Shown: one piece after another, positions 36,103 through 44,374 of the stretch
How positions within the stretch are numbered: the stretch's first letter is position 1
Layout: each line of letters opens with the position of its first letter
NCBI GenBank assembly: GCA_902826455.1
Contig: CADEEV010000029.1
Span: forward strand, 1-56,983
Direction of reading: 5' to 3'
DNA length: 56,983 nt
Origin: an uncultured Acidobacteriota bacterium
GTDB taxonomy: Bacteria; Acidobacteriota; Vicinamibacteria; Fen-336
Program-made: the position numbers and the translations under genes
The notes under the pieces: model-generated
Told to the model about the DNA's origin: nothing
Seen by the model: the letters and a program-made list of their open reading frames with translations, nothing else
The model's database searches: none

Positions 36103-36522
36103 CTAGAAGCCCCGGCGGTAGTCGACGAGCTGCAGGACGAGCTTCAGCACTTCCGAGAGGAACAACGACAGGAGGAGCAGGTGGGCGACCCAGGCACTAG
36201 GCCACGAGAAGAGCATCGCCGTGATCCCGGCGAGCACTCCCGTGGCGAGCACCCAGCCGGAGCGCGCCTCGGCCCGCCACGCGATCAGCCGATCGCGCTC
36301 GTCCTCGTCGTCGGGGCGGCTCACGATCGCGGCCACCACGTGACCCACGACGATGACGACCACCATCAACGCCACGGAGACGCCGAACACCGCGACATAG
36401 GCCGGCAAGGCGAGGACACCGGCCCCCAGCATGCGGGACGCCACCAGGAAGTAACCCCCCAGTACCAGCAGCATGCTGAACAGCTGGATCCAGACGCTTC
36501 GCTCTAGAAAGGATGCGCTCAT
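36103..36522 (-). CDS. Small multi-pass membrane protein paired with XRE regulator
   Basis: 139 residues, four hydrophobic helices (VWIQLFSMLLVLGGYFLVA, VAVFGVSVALMVVVIVVGHV, SGWVLATGVLAGITAML, AHLLLLSLFLSEVLKLVL) and a charged loop between helices 2 and 3 (RPDDEDERDR). Such proteins are typically found with a small XRE repressor (DUF2178-like pairs). Function unknown. ATG 36522 has GGAG upstream. An in-frame ATG at 36564 would be only about 3 bases from the predicted transcription start. Confidence 0.75.
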   Translation of the reverse strand: MSASFLERSVWIQLFSMLLVLGGYFLVASRMLGAGVLALPAYVAVFGVSVALMVVVIVVGHVVAAIVSRPDDEDERDRLIAWRAEARSGWVLATGVLAGITAMLFSWPSAWVAHLLLLSLFLSEVLKLVLQLVDYRRGF

Positions 36523-36566
36523 CGCTCGCTCTCCGTTCGGATGTGTGACGTGTGCATTGGACATGA

Positions 36567-36614
36567 TGTAAAGAATATAGGACTCATTCGGAGTGTTGTC
36601 AAGAATTCTTTACA
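36567..36614 (-). promoter_or_regulatory. Promoter and palindromic operator of the membrane protein/XRE operon
   Basis: On the minus strand TTGACA (36602-36597), a 17-bp spacer and TATATT (36579-36574) form a near-consensus sigma70 promoter. A perfect 10-bp inverted repeat, TGTAAAGAAT (36567-36576) and ATTCTTTACA (36605-36614), brackets it: one half overlaps the -10, the other lies just upstream of the -35. The region is strikingly AT-rich compared with its surroundings. Binding of the XRE protein to both halves would block the promoter; the same site lies in front of the divergent ohr gene. Confidence 0.75.
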
Positions 36615-36636
36615 TTTCCATTCAGGAGGAACCCTC

Positions 36637-37053
36637 ATGAGCGTCGACACGGTTCTGTACACCGCCAGGACCCACACCACCGGAGGCCGCGATCGCGGCG
36701 TCGCCCGCAGCTCCGACGGCCACCTCGACGTCCGCCTCTCGGCGCCCGGCACGGGTGGGCCCGGGACGAACCCCGAGCAGCTGTTCGCCGCCGGCTGGTC
36801 CGCCTGCTTCGAAGGCGCCATGGCGTTCGTGGCCCGCGAGAGGAAGCTCACGCTGCCCGCCGACACGGCCATCGACGCCGAGGTCGAGCTGATGAACGGC
36901 GAGGGCGGCTTCTTCCTCCGGGCGCGTCTTGACGTGAGCGCCCCCGGGCTCGACCGCGACACCGTGGTGTCGCTGGTCGATGCCGCGCACCAGGTCTGCC
37001 CCTACTCGAAGGCGATCCAGGGCAACGTCGAGGTCACGATCAACGTCGTCTAG
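36637..37053 (+). CDS. ohr: Organic hydroperoxide resistance protein (Ohr/OsmC family)
   Basis: 138 residues, OsmC/Ohr fold. Reactive Cys57 in SACFEGA and Cys121 in QVCPYSKA form the peroxidatic/resolving pair, and GGRDRGVARSSDGHLDV is the typical start. It reduces organic peroxides with lipoyl/dihydrolipoyl donors. AGGAGG lies 8 bp before ATG 36637. Divergent from the membrane/XRE operon with a shared AT-rich control region. No ohrR is adjacent. Its end overlaps a convergent amidohydrolase by 4 bp. Confidence 0.94.
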   Translation: MSVDTVLYTARTHTTGGRDRGVARSSDGHLDVRLSAPGTGGPGTNPEQLFAAGWSACFEGAMAFVARERKLTLPADTAIDAEVELMNGEGGFFLRARLDVSAPGLDRDTVVSLVDAAHQVCPYSKAIQGNVEVTINVV

Positions 37054-37970
37054 TTCGGGCGGCCCGGCTCCAGCCGGAAGAAGCGGACCGCGTTGCCGTA
37101 GAAGATGTCGCGCTTCTGCTCGGCCGTCAGGAACGTCGCGGACTCGACTCCCTCGACGGCGAGGCCGATGCCCTCGGGCCAGTACATGTGGTCCGATCCG
37201 AACATGAGCTGCTTGCCGAGGCCCGCGCGCACCAGGGCCCCGAGGTACGCGTGGAACTCGGCGCGGGGCAGCAGCCAGTCGATGGCGCCCAGGTCCGCGT
37301 TCACCTGGGGGTACTCGAACAGGATCGCGATCGTCTCCTGCAGGTAGGGCCAGCCGGCGTGCATCAGGGAGACGCGCAGCTTCGGGTGACGGTTGAGGGC
37401 CTCCTCGATCAGCGCGGGGTTGCCGAGGCTGACGCGGAAGCTGCGGCAGCACTCGTCGTAGGAGATTCCGGGGGGGCCCGTGCCCGTGTGCACGGCCACC
37501 GGGACGTCGAGCTCCTCGGCGAGAGCCAGGTACGGCTCGTACTCGGCGTCGCTCAGGGTGAGGCCGGCGTATTGGGCTGTGACCTCGCCCAGCACCTTCA
37601 GCCGCCCTTCGCTGAAGGCCTTGCGCAGCGCGCCGAGCTCCGGCAGCGGCGTGTCCGCGGAGCCCCGCACGCCCGCGCCGGCCAGGATCCGGTCCGGCGC
37701 CGTCGCGCTCCAGTGCAGCGCCGCCCCGAGCCGATCTCCCGAGCCGCCGCTCGCCACGCCCTTCACGATGTTGAGTCGCTTCATCTCGGCCAGCACCGCG
37801 CGGAGATGCGCTTCGCCGTCCTTCACCCCGGGATGCCCGCCGTTCGCGGGGTTGGCGATGTCGGGGATGGCCTCGGTCGCCGGGTAGGCGTGCATGTGGA
37901 CGTCGATGATCGGCGCCCGTTCCGTCGTCGCGGCAGGAGCGGCCAACAGCACGGCGGCAAGCAGGATCAT
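37050..37970 (-). CDS. Exported amidohydrolase (PF04909 type)
   Basis: 306 residues. Signal peptide MILLAAVLLAAPAATTERA, then an amidohydrolase_2 TIM barrel: IDVHMHAYP (HxH), VAVHTGTG (His), LMHAGWPYL (His), FGSDHMYWP (Asp). The metal set is complete. These enzymes hydrolyse or decarboxylate cyclic carboxylates or lactones. Being secreted is unusual, but several metallohydrolases in this window are. ATG 37970. Divergent from the imidazolonepropionase-like amidohydrolase with a 135-bp gap. Confidence 0.9.
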   Translation of the reverse strand: MILLAAVLLAAPAATTERAPIIDVHMHAYPATEAIPDIANPANGGHPGVKDGEAHLRAVLAEMKRLNIVKGVASGGSGDRLGAALHWSATAPDRILAGAGVRGSADTPLPELGALRKAFSEGRLKVLGEVTAQYAGLTLSDAEYEPYLALAEELDVPVAVHTGTGPPGISYDECCRSFRVSLGNPALIEEALNRHPKLRVSLMHAGWPYLQETIAILFEYPQVNADLGAIDWLLPRAEFHAYLGALVRAGLGKQLMFGSDHMYWPEGIGLAVEGVESATFLTAEQKRDIFYGNAVRFFRLEPGRPN

Positions 37971-38105
37971 TCCACCACCTCGAGAGCCCCCCGGCAGCGC
38001 GCGGCGTCGAGACGATACTTCCTCGCCGGTCGGCGTTCCAGTGGTCGTACGGCCGGCAACGGGCCTGCTGCGTCCTACTCCCAAGCGCACGGTGAAGGAG
38101 GATCG

Positions 38106-39353
38106 ATGGCCATTTCCTGGATCGCGGCTGTATCGCTGACGGCAGCCGTGCTGACGCCGGAGGGCCAGGGATCGTTCGTCGTTCGGCACGCGCGGGTCTT
38201 CGACGGCCGTACGGCGACCGAGGATCGCGACGTCTGGGTCGAAGGCGGGCGCATCCGGGCCGTGGGGAAGGACCTGAAAACCGGGCCCGGCGTGACCGAG
38301 ATCGACGCCAGGGGAGACACGCTCCTTCCCGGCCTCATCGACGCGCATACCCACGACTGGGGCGAGTCCACGAAGCAGGCGCTCCGGTTCGGCGTGACGA
38401 CGGAGCTGAACCAGGCGGCGCCGCCCTCGTTCCTCGCCGAAAGGAAGCGCGCGGAGGCCGAAGGGAAGGCGGGCGATTCGGCCGCCTTGTTCTCAGCGGG
38501 CAACGTGGTGACGCCGACGAAGGGCCACGGCACGGAGTACGGCCTCACGGTGCCGACGCTCGACCGTGCGGAGGACGCACCCGCGTTCGTCGATGCCCGT
38601 CTCGCCGAGGGAAGCGACTACGTCAAGATCATCCTGGAAGACGGCCGGGGCTGCGGCCAGGAGTTCGCGACGCTGTCCGACGCGATGCTGACGGCCACCG
38701 TGGCCGCGGCCCATGGGCGGGGCAAGCTGGCCGTGGTCCACGTCAGCACGCAGGAGGACGCGCGCCGGGCGATCGCGGCCGGCGCCGACGGCATCGCCCA
38801 CGTGTTCGCCGATGCCGCGCCGCGCGCCGAGGTGGTCGCGTCGCTGCTCCAGCACAAGGCCTTCGCGATCACGACGCTGTCGGTGATCCAGTCGACGTTC
38901 GGCACGCCCAGCGGAACCGCTCTGCTCGCCGACCCGCGCCTCGCGCTGTTCCTGTCCGCCGATGCGAGGACGCAAATGGGAAAGCCCATGCGGATGCGGT
39001 GCGCCGGGAGCATGGCGAATGCCTTCGCCGCCGTGAAGCAGCTCCACGACGCCGGTGTCCCGATCCTCGCCGGGACCGACGCGCCCGCGCCCGGCAGCTC
39101 CAACGGCGCCAGCCTTCATGGCGAGCTGGAGCTCCTCGTCCAGGCGGGTCTCTCGCCCGCCGAGGCGCTGGCGGCGGCGACGTCGGCGCCCGCCGCGGCC
39201 TTCCATCTCCAGGATCGTGGCCGCATCGCCCCCGGCCTGCGGGCCGATCTCCTGCTGGTCCACGGCGACCCCACGCGGGACGTCACGGCCACGCGCGACA
39301 TCGTCGGGATCTGGAAGGCGGGCGAGCGGGTGGAGCGTCAGCCGGCCCGATAA
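38106..39353 (+). CDS. Amidohydrolase (imidazolonepropionase-like), exported
   Basis: 415 residues; weak N-terminal signal (MAISWIAAVSLTAAVLTPEG). Metal-dependent hydrolase fold with LLPGLIDAHTHDW (HxH), DYVKIILED (candidate carbamylated Lys), VVHVSTQEDARRAIAAGADGIAHV (His ligands) and ILAGTDAPAPG (Asp). Group is close to imidazolonepropionase/prolidase-type hydrolases seen as secreted enzymes in soil bacteria. AAGGAGG precedes ATG 38106. Start of a plus-strand run with DUF1624 copy 2 and gluconokinase. Confidence 0.88.
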   Translation: MAISWIAAVSLTAAVLTPEGQGSFVVRHARVFDGRTATEDRDVWVEGGRIRAVGKDLKTGPGVTEIDARGDTLLPGLIDAHTHDWGESTKQALRFGVTTELNQAAPPSFLAERKRAEAEGKAGDSAALFSAGNVVTPTKGHGTEYGLTVPTLDRAEDAPAFVDARLAEGSDYVKIILEDGRGCGQEFATLSDAMLTATVAAAHGRGKLAVVHVSTQEDARRAIAAGADGIAHVFADAAPRAEVVASLLQHKAFAITTLSVIQSTFGTPSGTALLADPRLALFLSADARTQMGKPMRMRCAGSMANAFAAVKQLHDAGVPILAGTDAPAPGSSNGASLHGELELLVQAGLSPAEALAAATSAPAAAFHLQDRGRIAPGLRADLLLVHGDPTRDVTATRDIVGIWKAGERVERQPAR

Positions 39354-39410
39354 AAGTCTGGCGACTTCCGCGCCGGGATTCCGATCTCCCGGGTGACGGA
39401 GGTTCCACCC

Positions 39411-40607
39411 GTGTCGAGCCAGGCCCGCGCCGTACCCGACGTCACGCGCGTCCAGTCCATTGATCTGTTGAGAGGCACGGTCATGGTCATCATGGCCCTC
39501 GACCACGTCCGTGCCTACTTCCATGCCGCCGCCCTCGTCCACAGCCCCACGGACCTGGAGCGCACCAGTGTCATCCTCTTCTTCACCCGCTGGATCACCC
39601 ACTACTGCGCGCCGGTGTTCGTGTTCCTGGCCGGCGTTTCGGCCCACATCTACGGGGCGCGTCGCGGCCGGCAGGTGCTTTCGACCTTCCTCTGGACGCG
39701 GGGCCTCTGGCTCGTCTTCACGGAGCTCTTCATCCTGTCGTTCTTCCGGACCTTCAACCCCGCGTTCCCCTACTTCAACCTGCAGGTCATCTGGGCGATC
39801 GGCCTGTGCATGCTGATCCTGTCCGTCCTGATCCGCCTCGAGACGCGCTCCATCCTACTGATCGGGCTGGCGTTGATCGTGGGCCACAACCTCCTCGACA
39901 CGGTCCACGTCGCCGGCGACGGCATTCCCGCGTTCCTCTGGGCGGTGCTCCACGAGACGCGGCGCTTCACCTTCGGCCCCTTCCTGGTCAACGTGCAGTA
40001 CCCGCTCTTGCCGTGGATCGGCACCATGGCGGTGGGCTACTGGTTCGGCGGCCTGTACACGAGCGAGCAGCCTGCGCGCCGGCGGAGGATCCTGCTGCTC
40101 ACGGGGCTGGTCGTCACCCTGGTCTTCATCGACCTGCGTTTCCTCAACGGGTATGGCGACCCGGCTCCCTGGTCGGCGCAGCGCTCGATCGCCTTCGAGA
40201 TCCTCTCGTTCCTGAACCTCACGAAGTACCCGCCGTCGCTGCTCTACCTGGCGATGACGCTGGGGCCGGCGCTCGTCTTCCTCGCGTGCACGGAGCGCGT
40301 GCCTCGCGAGGTCGCCGCACCGATCGCGCTGTTCGGCAGGGTGGCGATGTTCTACTACCTCGCCCACATCCTCCTGATCCACAGCGCCGCCACGCTGGCG
40401 GCTCCCCTCGGCGGGTACTCCATGTCCGACATGGTGCTCTCGAGCAGCCTGATCGACACGGCGGCGTTGAAGGGCTACGGCTACGGGCTGCCGACGGTCT
40501 ACCTGGTCTGGATCGGCCTGGTCCTCGTCCTGTACCCCTGCTGCCGTTGGTTCGATCGCTACAAGAGGGCGCACCAGTCGACGCACTGGTGGCTCAGCTA
40601 CCTCTAG
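39411..40607 (+). CDS. DUF1624 (HGSNAT-like) integral membrane protein, copy 2
   Basis: 398 residues, about ten membrane helices. SIDLLRGTVMVIMALDHVR, TRWITHYCAPVFVFLAG and LQVIWAIGLCMLIL match copy 1 (12095-13324) closely along the length, including the C-terminal WWLSYL. Putative membrane acyltransferase. Start GTG 39411 preferred, as GGAGG lies just upstream; an earlier in-frame GTG (39393) lacks an RBS. Confidence 0.86.
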   Translation: MSSQARAVPDVTRVQSIDLLRGTVMVIMALDHVRAYFHAAALVHSPTDLERTSVILFFTRWITHYCAPVFVFLAGVSAHIYGARRGRQVLSTFLWTRGLWLVFTELFILSFFRTFNPAFPYFNLQVIWAIGLCMLILSVLIRLETRSILLIGLALIVGHNLLDTVHVAGDGIPAFLWAVLHETRRFTFGPFLVNVQYPLLPWIGTMAVGYWFGGLYTSEQPARRRRILLLTGLVVTLVFIDLRFLNGYGDPAPWSAQRSIAFEILSFLNLTKYPPSLLYLAMTLGPALVFLACTERVPREVAAPIALFGRVAMFYYLAHILLIHSAATLAAPLGGYSMSDMVLSSSLIDTAALKGYGYGLPTVYLVWIGLVLVLYPCCRWFDRYKRAHQSTHWWLSYL

Positions 40608-40652
40608 ACGTCCGCGCCGCGTCCGGCCGGGCCGGCGTTAGGATGGCGTCGA

Positions 40653-41144
40653 ATGATCGTCGTGTTGATGGGGGTCTCGGGCGTCGGCAAGACGACACTG
40701 GGCCGGCGCCTCGCGTCCGAGCTGGGCTGGTCCTTCCTCGACGCCGACGACTTCCACCCCGCGTCGAACGTCGCCAAGATGAAGAGCGGCGTCCCTCTCG
40801 ACGACGCCGACCGCGAGCCGTGGCTCGCATCGCTGGCGGCGGCGATCCGCGCGCGTCTGGCGCGCGGCGAGAGCGCCGTGCTGGCGTGTTCGGCGCTCAA
40901 GGAGGCCTACCGCGACCGCCTGCGCGTCGATCCCTCCGTGCGCTTCGTCCACCTGACCGCCGCTCCCGAGCTGATCCGGCGCCGGCTCGAGGAGCGCCGC
41001 GGACACTATTTCGCTCCGGAGCTGCTGGCGAGCCAGCTCGAGGCTCTCGAGGAGCCTCGTGAGGCTCTGCGGGTGGACGTCGGGGAGGCGCCCGACGCCG
41101 TCGTCCGCCGCATCCTTCAGGGGCTGGGTTATCCCGCGCCATGA
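40653..41144 (+). CDS. gntK: Gluconokinase
   Basis: 163 residues, GntK/shikimate-kinase-like P-loop kinase. Walker A MGVSGVGKTT at 6-15, DADDFHP (gluconate binding), PLDDADREPWL, and the lid region LACSALKEAYRDRLR. It phosphorylates D-gluconate to 6-phosphogluconate for the Entner-Doudoroff or pentose phosphate path. A TAGGAT box ends 8 bp before the ATG, indicating its own leaderless promoter. No gluconate permease nearby. Confidence 0.95.
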   Translation: MIVVLMGVSGVGKTTLGRRLASELGWSFLDADDFHPASNVAKMKSGVPLDDADREPWLASLAAAIRARLARGESAVLACSALKEAYRDRLRVDPSVRFVHLTAAPELIRRRLEERRGHYFAPELLASQLEALEEPREALRVDVGEAPDAVVRRILQGLGYPAP

Positions 41145-41193
41145 GGCTCGGGGCCCGCCGAGGCGTCCGTGGTCCGAGCCCGCTAGCCGAGCG

Positions 41194-42714
41194 TCACTCC
41201 GCGATCCGGTAGAACAAGCGCACGAACGACAACGCGGCCTCGTCCATGCCCGCGATCTTCGGATCGCTGCTCTCGACCAGGAAGAACTCGTCCGGAGCAT
41301 GCGCCCCGGTGCCGTAGCCCGTGCCGAAGGTGCCCGCGGGCAGATTCAGCGGCGCTCCGGTGAAGCGCACACCTGGCCAGGATCCCGCCATGCGCGGGTT
41401 GATCGACGGGTCGATCCCCAGGGCCTTGTAGGTCGCGATCTGGGCCTGGACAAGCCGGCTATTCTCGGCGGTTTGCGTCGGGTCGTAGCCGCCCGTCACG
41501 TTGATCTCGACGTCGGTGAAGCCGCGCTTGTCGAGATGCGCCCGCAGCTTGCGCTTGGCGTCCTCGATCGTCATGTCCGGCACCAGTCGGAGATCGAGCT
41601 TCGCCACCGCGCGCCCCGGCAGGATCGTCTTGCCGCCCGGGCCGGTGTAGCCCGCGACGAGCCCTTCGATGTTGATCGTCGGCTCCGCCGCCAGCCGCTC
41701 CATCGCCTTCCCGAACGGCAGGTCGTCGATCCAGTGGGAGATGCCCATCTCCTCCATCTCCGCCTTCTCGTTCCGGACCTCGATGGACTGCGCGATCAGT
41801 TCCTTCTGACGCACGGTCAGTGGCTTGACGTGCTCGTACCAGCCGTCCACTGCCGGCTTGTTGCCGTCCGGCGTCACCAGGGTCTGGAGCGCCTGGACCA
41901 GCCGCCAGACCGGGCTGTCCACGGCCGCCTTCAAGCTCGAGTGCAGGTCCTGGCGCGGTCCGCGGCCCCACTTGGCCCCGCTCGAGACCAGCTCCAGCTC
42001 CGCAATGCCCTTCGCGCCGAGATCGATGCTCACGCCGCCGGTCGTGTCCTGGCTGGCGTGGGGCAGCAGGATGCCCTCGGTCCTCTTGAGCGCCGCCAGC
42101 ACGTCCGGGCGATTGACGATCTCGCCGAAGTGCGTCGAGCCGATCTCCTCCTCGCCTTCCGCCACCAGCACCAGGTTGACGGGCAGCGTGCGTCCGGCGT
42201 CCTTCATCGCGTGCAGGGCGGCGAGGAACGCCGCCTCCGGCCCCTTCTGGTTCACGGCGCCGCGGCCCATGAGGATCTTGCCCAGGCCCGGCTTGTCGAT
42301 CAGCCGCGCCTCGAGGGGCGGCGACGACCACTCCTTGGGATCGAACTGCTTCACGTCGTACATGAAGTAGACGCCGAGCGTCTTGGGCGCGCCGGCATCG
42401 AGGATCGCGAAGACGCCGGGCATGCCCGCCGTCGGGATCACCTCGACGCGCTGGAACCCCGCGTCGCGCGCGAGCTGCGCCATGTGGTCGGCGCCTTCCT
42501 TCCCCGCGCGGCTCTCGGCCGCGATCGAGGGCAGGGCGATCCAGTCCTGCAACCGCTTCACCGCCACGGCGTGGTTCTTGGCGATGGCGGCTTTCACGCT
42601 CGCGAGGTCATCGGCCGCGGACGCGACGCCGGGGACGACGATCCACGCGCCCGCCACGAGACCGCCCAGCAAGACCGTGCGCCGAAGGGCGCCCTCGAAT
42701 GCCAATCCCGCCAT
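41194..42714 (-). CDS. Exported M20-like metallohydrolase with altered metal site
   Basis: 506 residues with a signal peptide (VLLGGLVAGAWIVVPGVASAA). M20 fold but with changed ligands: the usual GHxDVxP is FMYDVKQF (His replaced), and the bridging Asp of GRGxxDxKG is GRGAVNQKG (Asn). EGEEEIGS is intact, and a C-terminal GTGAHAPDEFF keeps the His. This looks like a distinct M20 clade that may bind metal differently or be an unusual hydrolase, not a simple pseudogene, because the rest is intact. GGAGG precedes ATG 42714. Divergent from the alpha/beta hydrolase. Confidence 0.85.
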   Translation of the reverse strand: MAGLAFEGALRRTVLLGGLVAGAWIVVPGVASAADDLASVKAAIAKNHAVAVKRLQDWIALPSIAAESRAGKEGADHMAQLARDAGFQRVEVIPTAGMPGVFAILDAGAPKTLGVYFMYDVKQFDPKEWSSPPLEARLIDKPGLGKILMGRGAVNQKGPEAAFLAALHAMKDAGRTLPVNLVLVAEGEEEIGSTHFGEIVNRPDVLAALKRTEGILLPHASQDTTGGVSIDLGAKGIAELELVSSGAKWGRGPRQDLHSSLKAAVDSPVWRLVQALQTLVTPDGNKPAVDGWYEHVKPLTVRQKELIAQSIEVRNEKAEMEEMGISHWIDDLPFGKAMERLAAEPTINIEGLVAGYTGPGGKTILPGRAVAKLDLRLVPDMTIEDAKRKLRAHLDKRGFTDVEINVTGGYDPTQTAENSRLVQAQIATYKALGIDPSINPRMAGSWPGVRFTGAPLNLPAGTFGTGYGTGAHAPDEFFLVESSDPKIAGMDEAALSFVRLFYRIAE

Positions 42715-42775
42715 TTGAACTCCTCCGTGTCTGGGTATTCTCCCTTATGCTCACGCCCCTGCGGAGGAGAGATCG

Positions 42776-43711
42776 ATGAAACGAATCGTCCTGGCCGCCT
42801 TCGGAGCACTCGCGTTTCCCGCGTTCGCCGCCCTTGTACTCGCCGACACCCTCGACGTCGGCGACGGTGTGAAGGTCTGGTACACGATCCAGGGCCACGG
42901 CAAGGGCGCGCCGATCATCGTCGTCCACGGTGGGCCGGGCATGGACTCGGGGTCGCTCAGCGGGGACCTCGTGCCGCTCGAGGCGAAGCACCGGCTCTTG
43001 TACTACGACCAGCGGGGTGGCGGCCGCTCGTCGCTGCCCGCGGACACGAAGCTCCTCACCATCGATCGCCACGTCGACGACCTGGAGGCGCTGCGCCGGC
43101 ACCTCGGCGCCGACAAGGTCGTGCTGCTGGGGCATTCGTTCGGCCCCGCGATCATCGCGCGCTACGCGATCAAGTACCCAAGCCACGTCGATCGCATGGT
43201 GCTCATCGGTCCGATCCCGCCGCGCAAGGGAAAGTTCGTCGAAGAGTACGGAGCGACGATCGACGCGCGCCTCACGGACGCGCAGCGGAAGCGCTCGGCC
43301 GAGCTGGAAAAGCAGTACGAGTCCGCGGACGTGGTAGCGGCCTGCCGCGAGTTCTGGGTCATCAACATCGTGCCCCGGCTCGCGAAGTCGGTGAAGCCTT
43401 CGGTGGTGAAATCGGACTTCTGCACCGCCCCGCCGGAGGCGATCCGCTACGGCGCGACCAAGACCAGCGCGACGACGTTCGAGTCGCTCGGGGACTGGGA
43501 CTGGACCGCGGACCTCAGGAAGGTGAGCGCGCCCACGCTGATCGTCCACGGCGAGGAGGACGCGATCCCGATGGCGATGGTGGCGGAATGGGCGTCCGCG
43601 CTGCCCCACGCCCGGCTGATCAAGGTGTCGAACGCGGGGCACATTCCATACGCCGAGCGACCGGACGTGGTCTTTCCCGAGATCGAGACGTTCCTGGCCC
43701 GGAAGCGCTAG
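42776..43711 (+). CDS. Exported alpha/beta hydrolase (proline iminopeptidase-like)
   Basis: 311 residues; signal peptide (LAAFGALAFPAFAALVLA). IIVVHGGPGMDSGSL carries the HGGPG oxyanion motif of prolyl aminopeptidases, LLYYDQRGGGRSS matches the DQRGxGRS motif, and GHSFGP holds the nucleophilic Ser; Asp/His are late (GEEDAIP, NAGHIPYAE). Likely an N-terminal peptidase or esterase in the periplasm. GGAGGAGA before ATG 42776. Confidence 0.9.
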   Translation: MKRIVLAAFGALAFPAFAALVLADTLDVGDGVKVWYTIQGHGKGAPIIVVHGGPGMDSGSLSGDLVPLEAKHRLLYYDQRGGGRSSLPADTKLLTIDRHVDDLEALRRHLGADKVVLLGHSFGPAIIARYAIKYPSHVDRMVLIGPIPPRKGKFVEEYGATIDARLTDAQRKRSAELEKQYESADVVAACREFWVINIVPRLAKSVKPSVVKSDFCTAPPEAIRYGATKTSATTFESLGDWDWTADLRKVSAPTLIVHGEEDAIPMAMVAEWASALPHARLIKVSNAGHIPYAERPDVVFPEIETFLARKR

Positions 43712-43734
43712 ATCGACAGGCCGGGATCTCCCTC
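43712..43734. repeat. 23-bp direct repeat, copy 1
   Basis: Identical to 44379-44401 and in the same orientation. The second copy is the end of the phoD gene and encodes its last residues (GDPGLSI). This first copy lies right after the alpha/beta hydrolase stop and is not part of any gene. The two copies flank the TPR lipoprotein gene, so that gene may have arrived by, or be able to leave through, recombination at the repeats. Confidence 0.85.
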
Positions 43735-43769
43735 CAGTTCGAACGACCTCGACGGCGCGGTAGTGGGAG

Positions 43770-44333
43770 CTAACGAAGTCGTCCGGAGCCCGCCCAGAGC
43801 CGCATGGCCGCGAGGAGCGACGCTTCGTCGGCCATCACCGCGTCCGCGTCCTCGAGGGCGTGGCGAAGGTCGAAAATCACCTGATCCTGCTCTTCGCGCG
43901 TCGTGTAGACGAACCACTTCCCTTCGTCGATGAGAGCCTGGGCGCGGCGCTTCTCCTCGACGGCCTCGCGAAAGAGGTCCAAGGCCTCCTGATCGCGTGC
44001 GTCTACCGCCGCGGCCATCGCGAGGCGCGACGTGGTCGCGCCGAGGTTGTACCAGCCTTCGGTGAAATCGGGCTGAAGCTCGACGGCCTGCTTCAGGAGG
44101 TCACGGGCCTCGTCCAGGTTCTCGCCCCGGACGGCCAGTATCGCGGCCTGGTAGGCCCGGAACGCCTCGATCGAGAGTCCGGAAGGAGGCGGCGCGGTTG
44201 GCACCGTCGCCTCCGCGACCTCCGCCACCGGCTCGAACTTTGGAGGCGCCTCGGCGTCCTTGTCCTTGCCTTGGCAACTCGCGAAGCCCAGCGCGGCCAG
44301 GAAGAGGGCGACGAGGGCGAGCCTGCGCGTCAC
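43770..44333 (-). CDS. TPR-containing lipoprotein
   Basis: 187 residues. Signal with a lipobox-like GFASC (AALGFASC) followed by a Pro/Glu-rich linker, then a tetratricopeptide region: AYQAAILAVRGENLDEARDLLKQAVELQPDFTEGWYNLG is the clear TPR motif. Protein-protein contact role, periplasmic side. Start GTG 44333; TACAAT box ends 5 bp upstream (44339-44344), leaderless. Lies between two 23-bp direct repeats. Confidence 0.75.
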   Translation of the reverse strand: MTRRLALVALFLAALGFASCQGKDKDAEAPPKFEPVAEVAEATVPTAPPPSGLSIEAFRAYQAAILAVRGENLDEARDLLKQAVELQPDFTEGWYNLGATTSRLAMAAAVDARDQEALDLFREAVEEKRRAQALIDEGKWFVYTTREEQDQVIFDLRHALEDADAVMADEASLLAAMRLWAGSGRLR

Positions 44334-44374
44334 GAGAAATTGTATCTTCGATCCGGGAAGGCGATCGACCGCGA

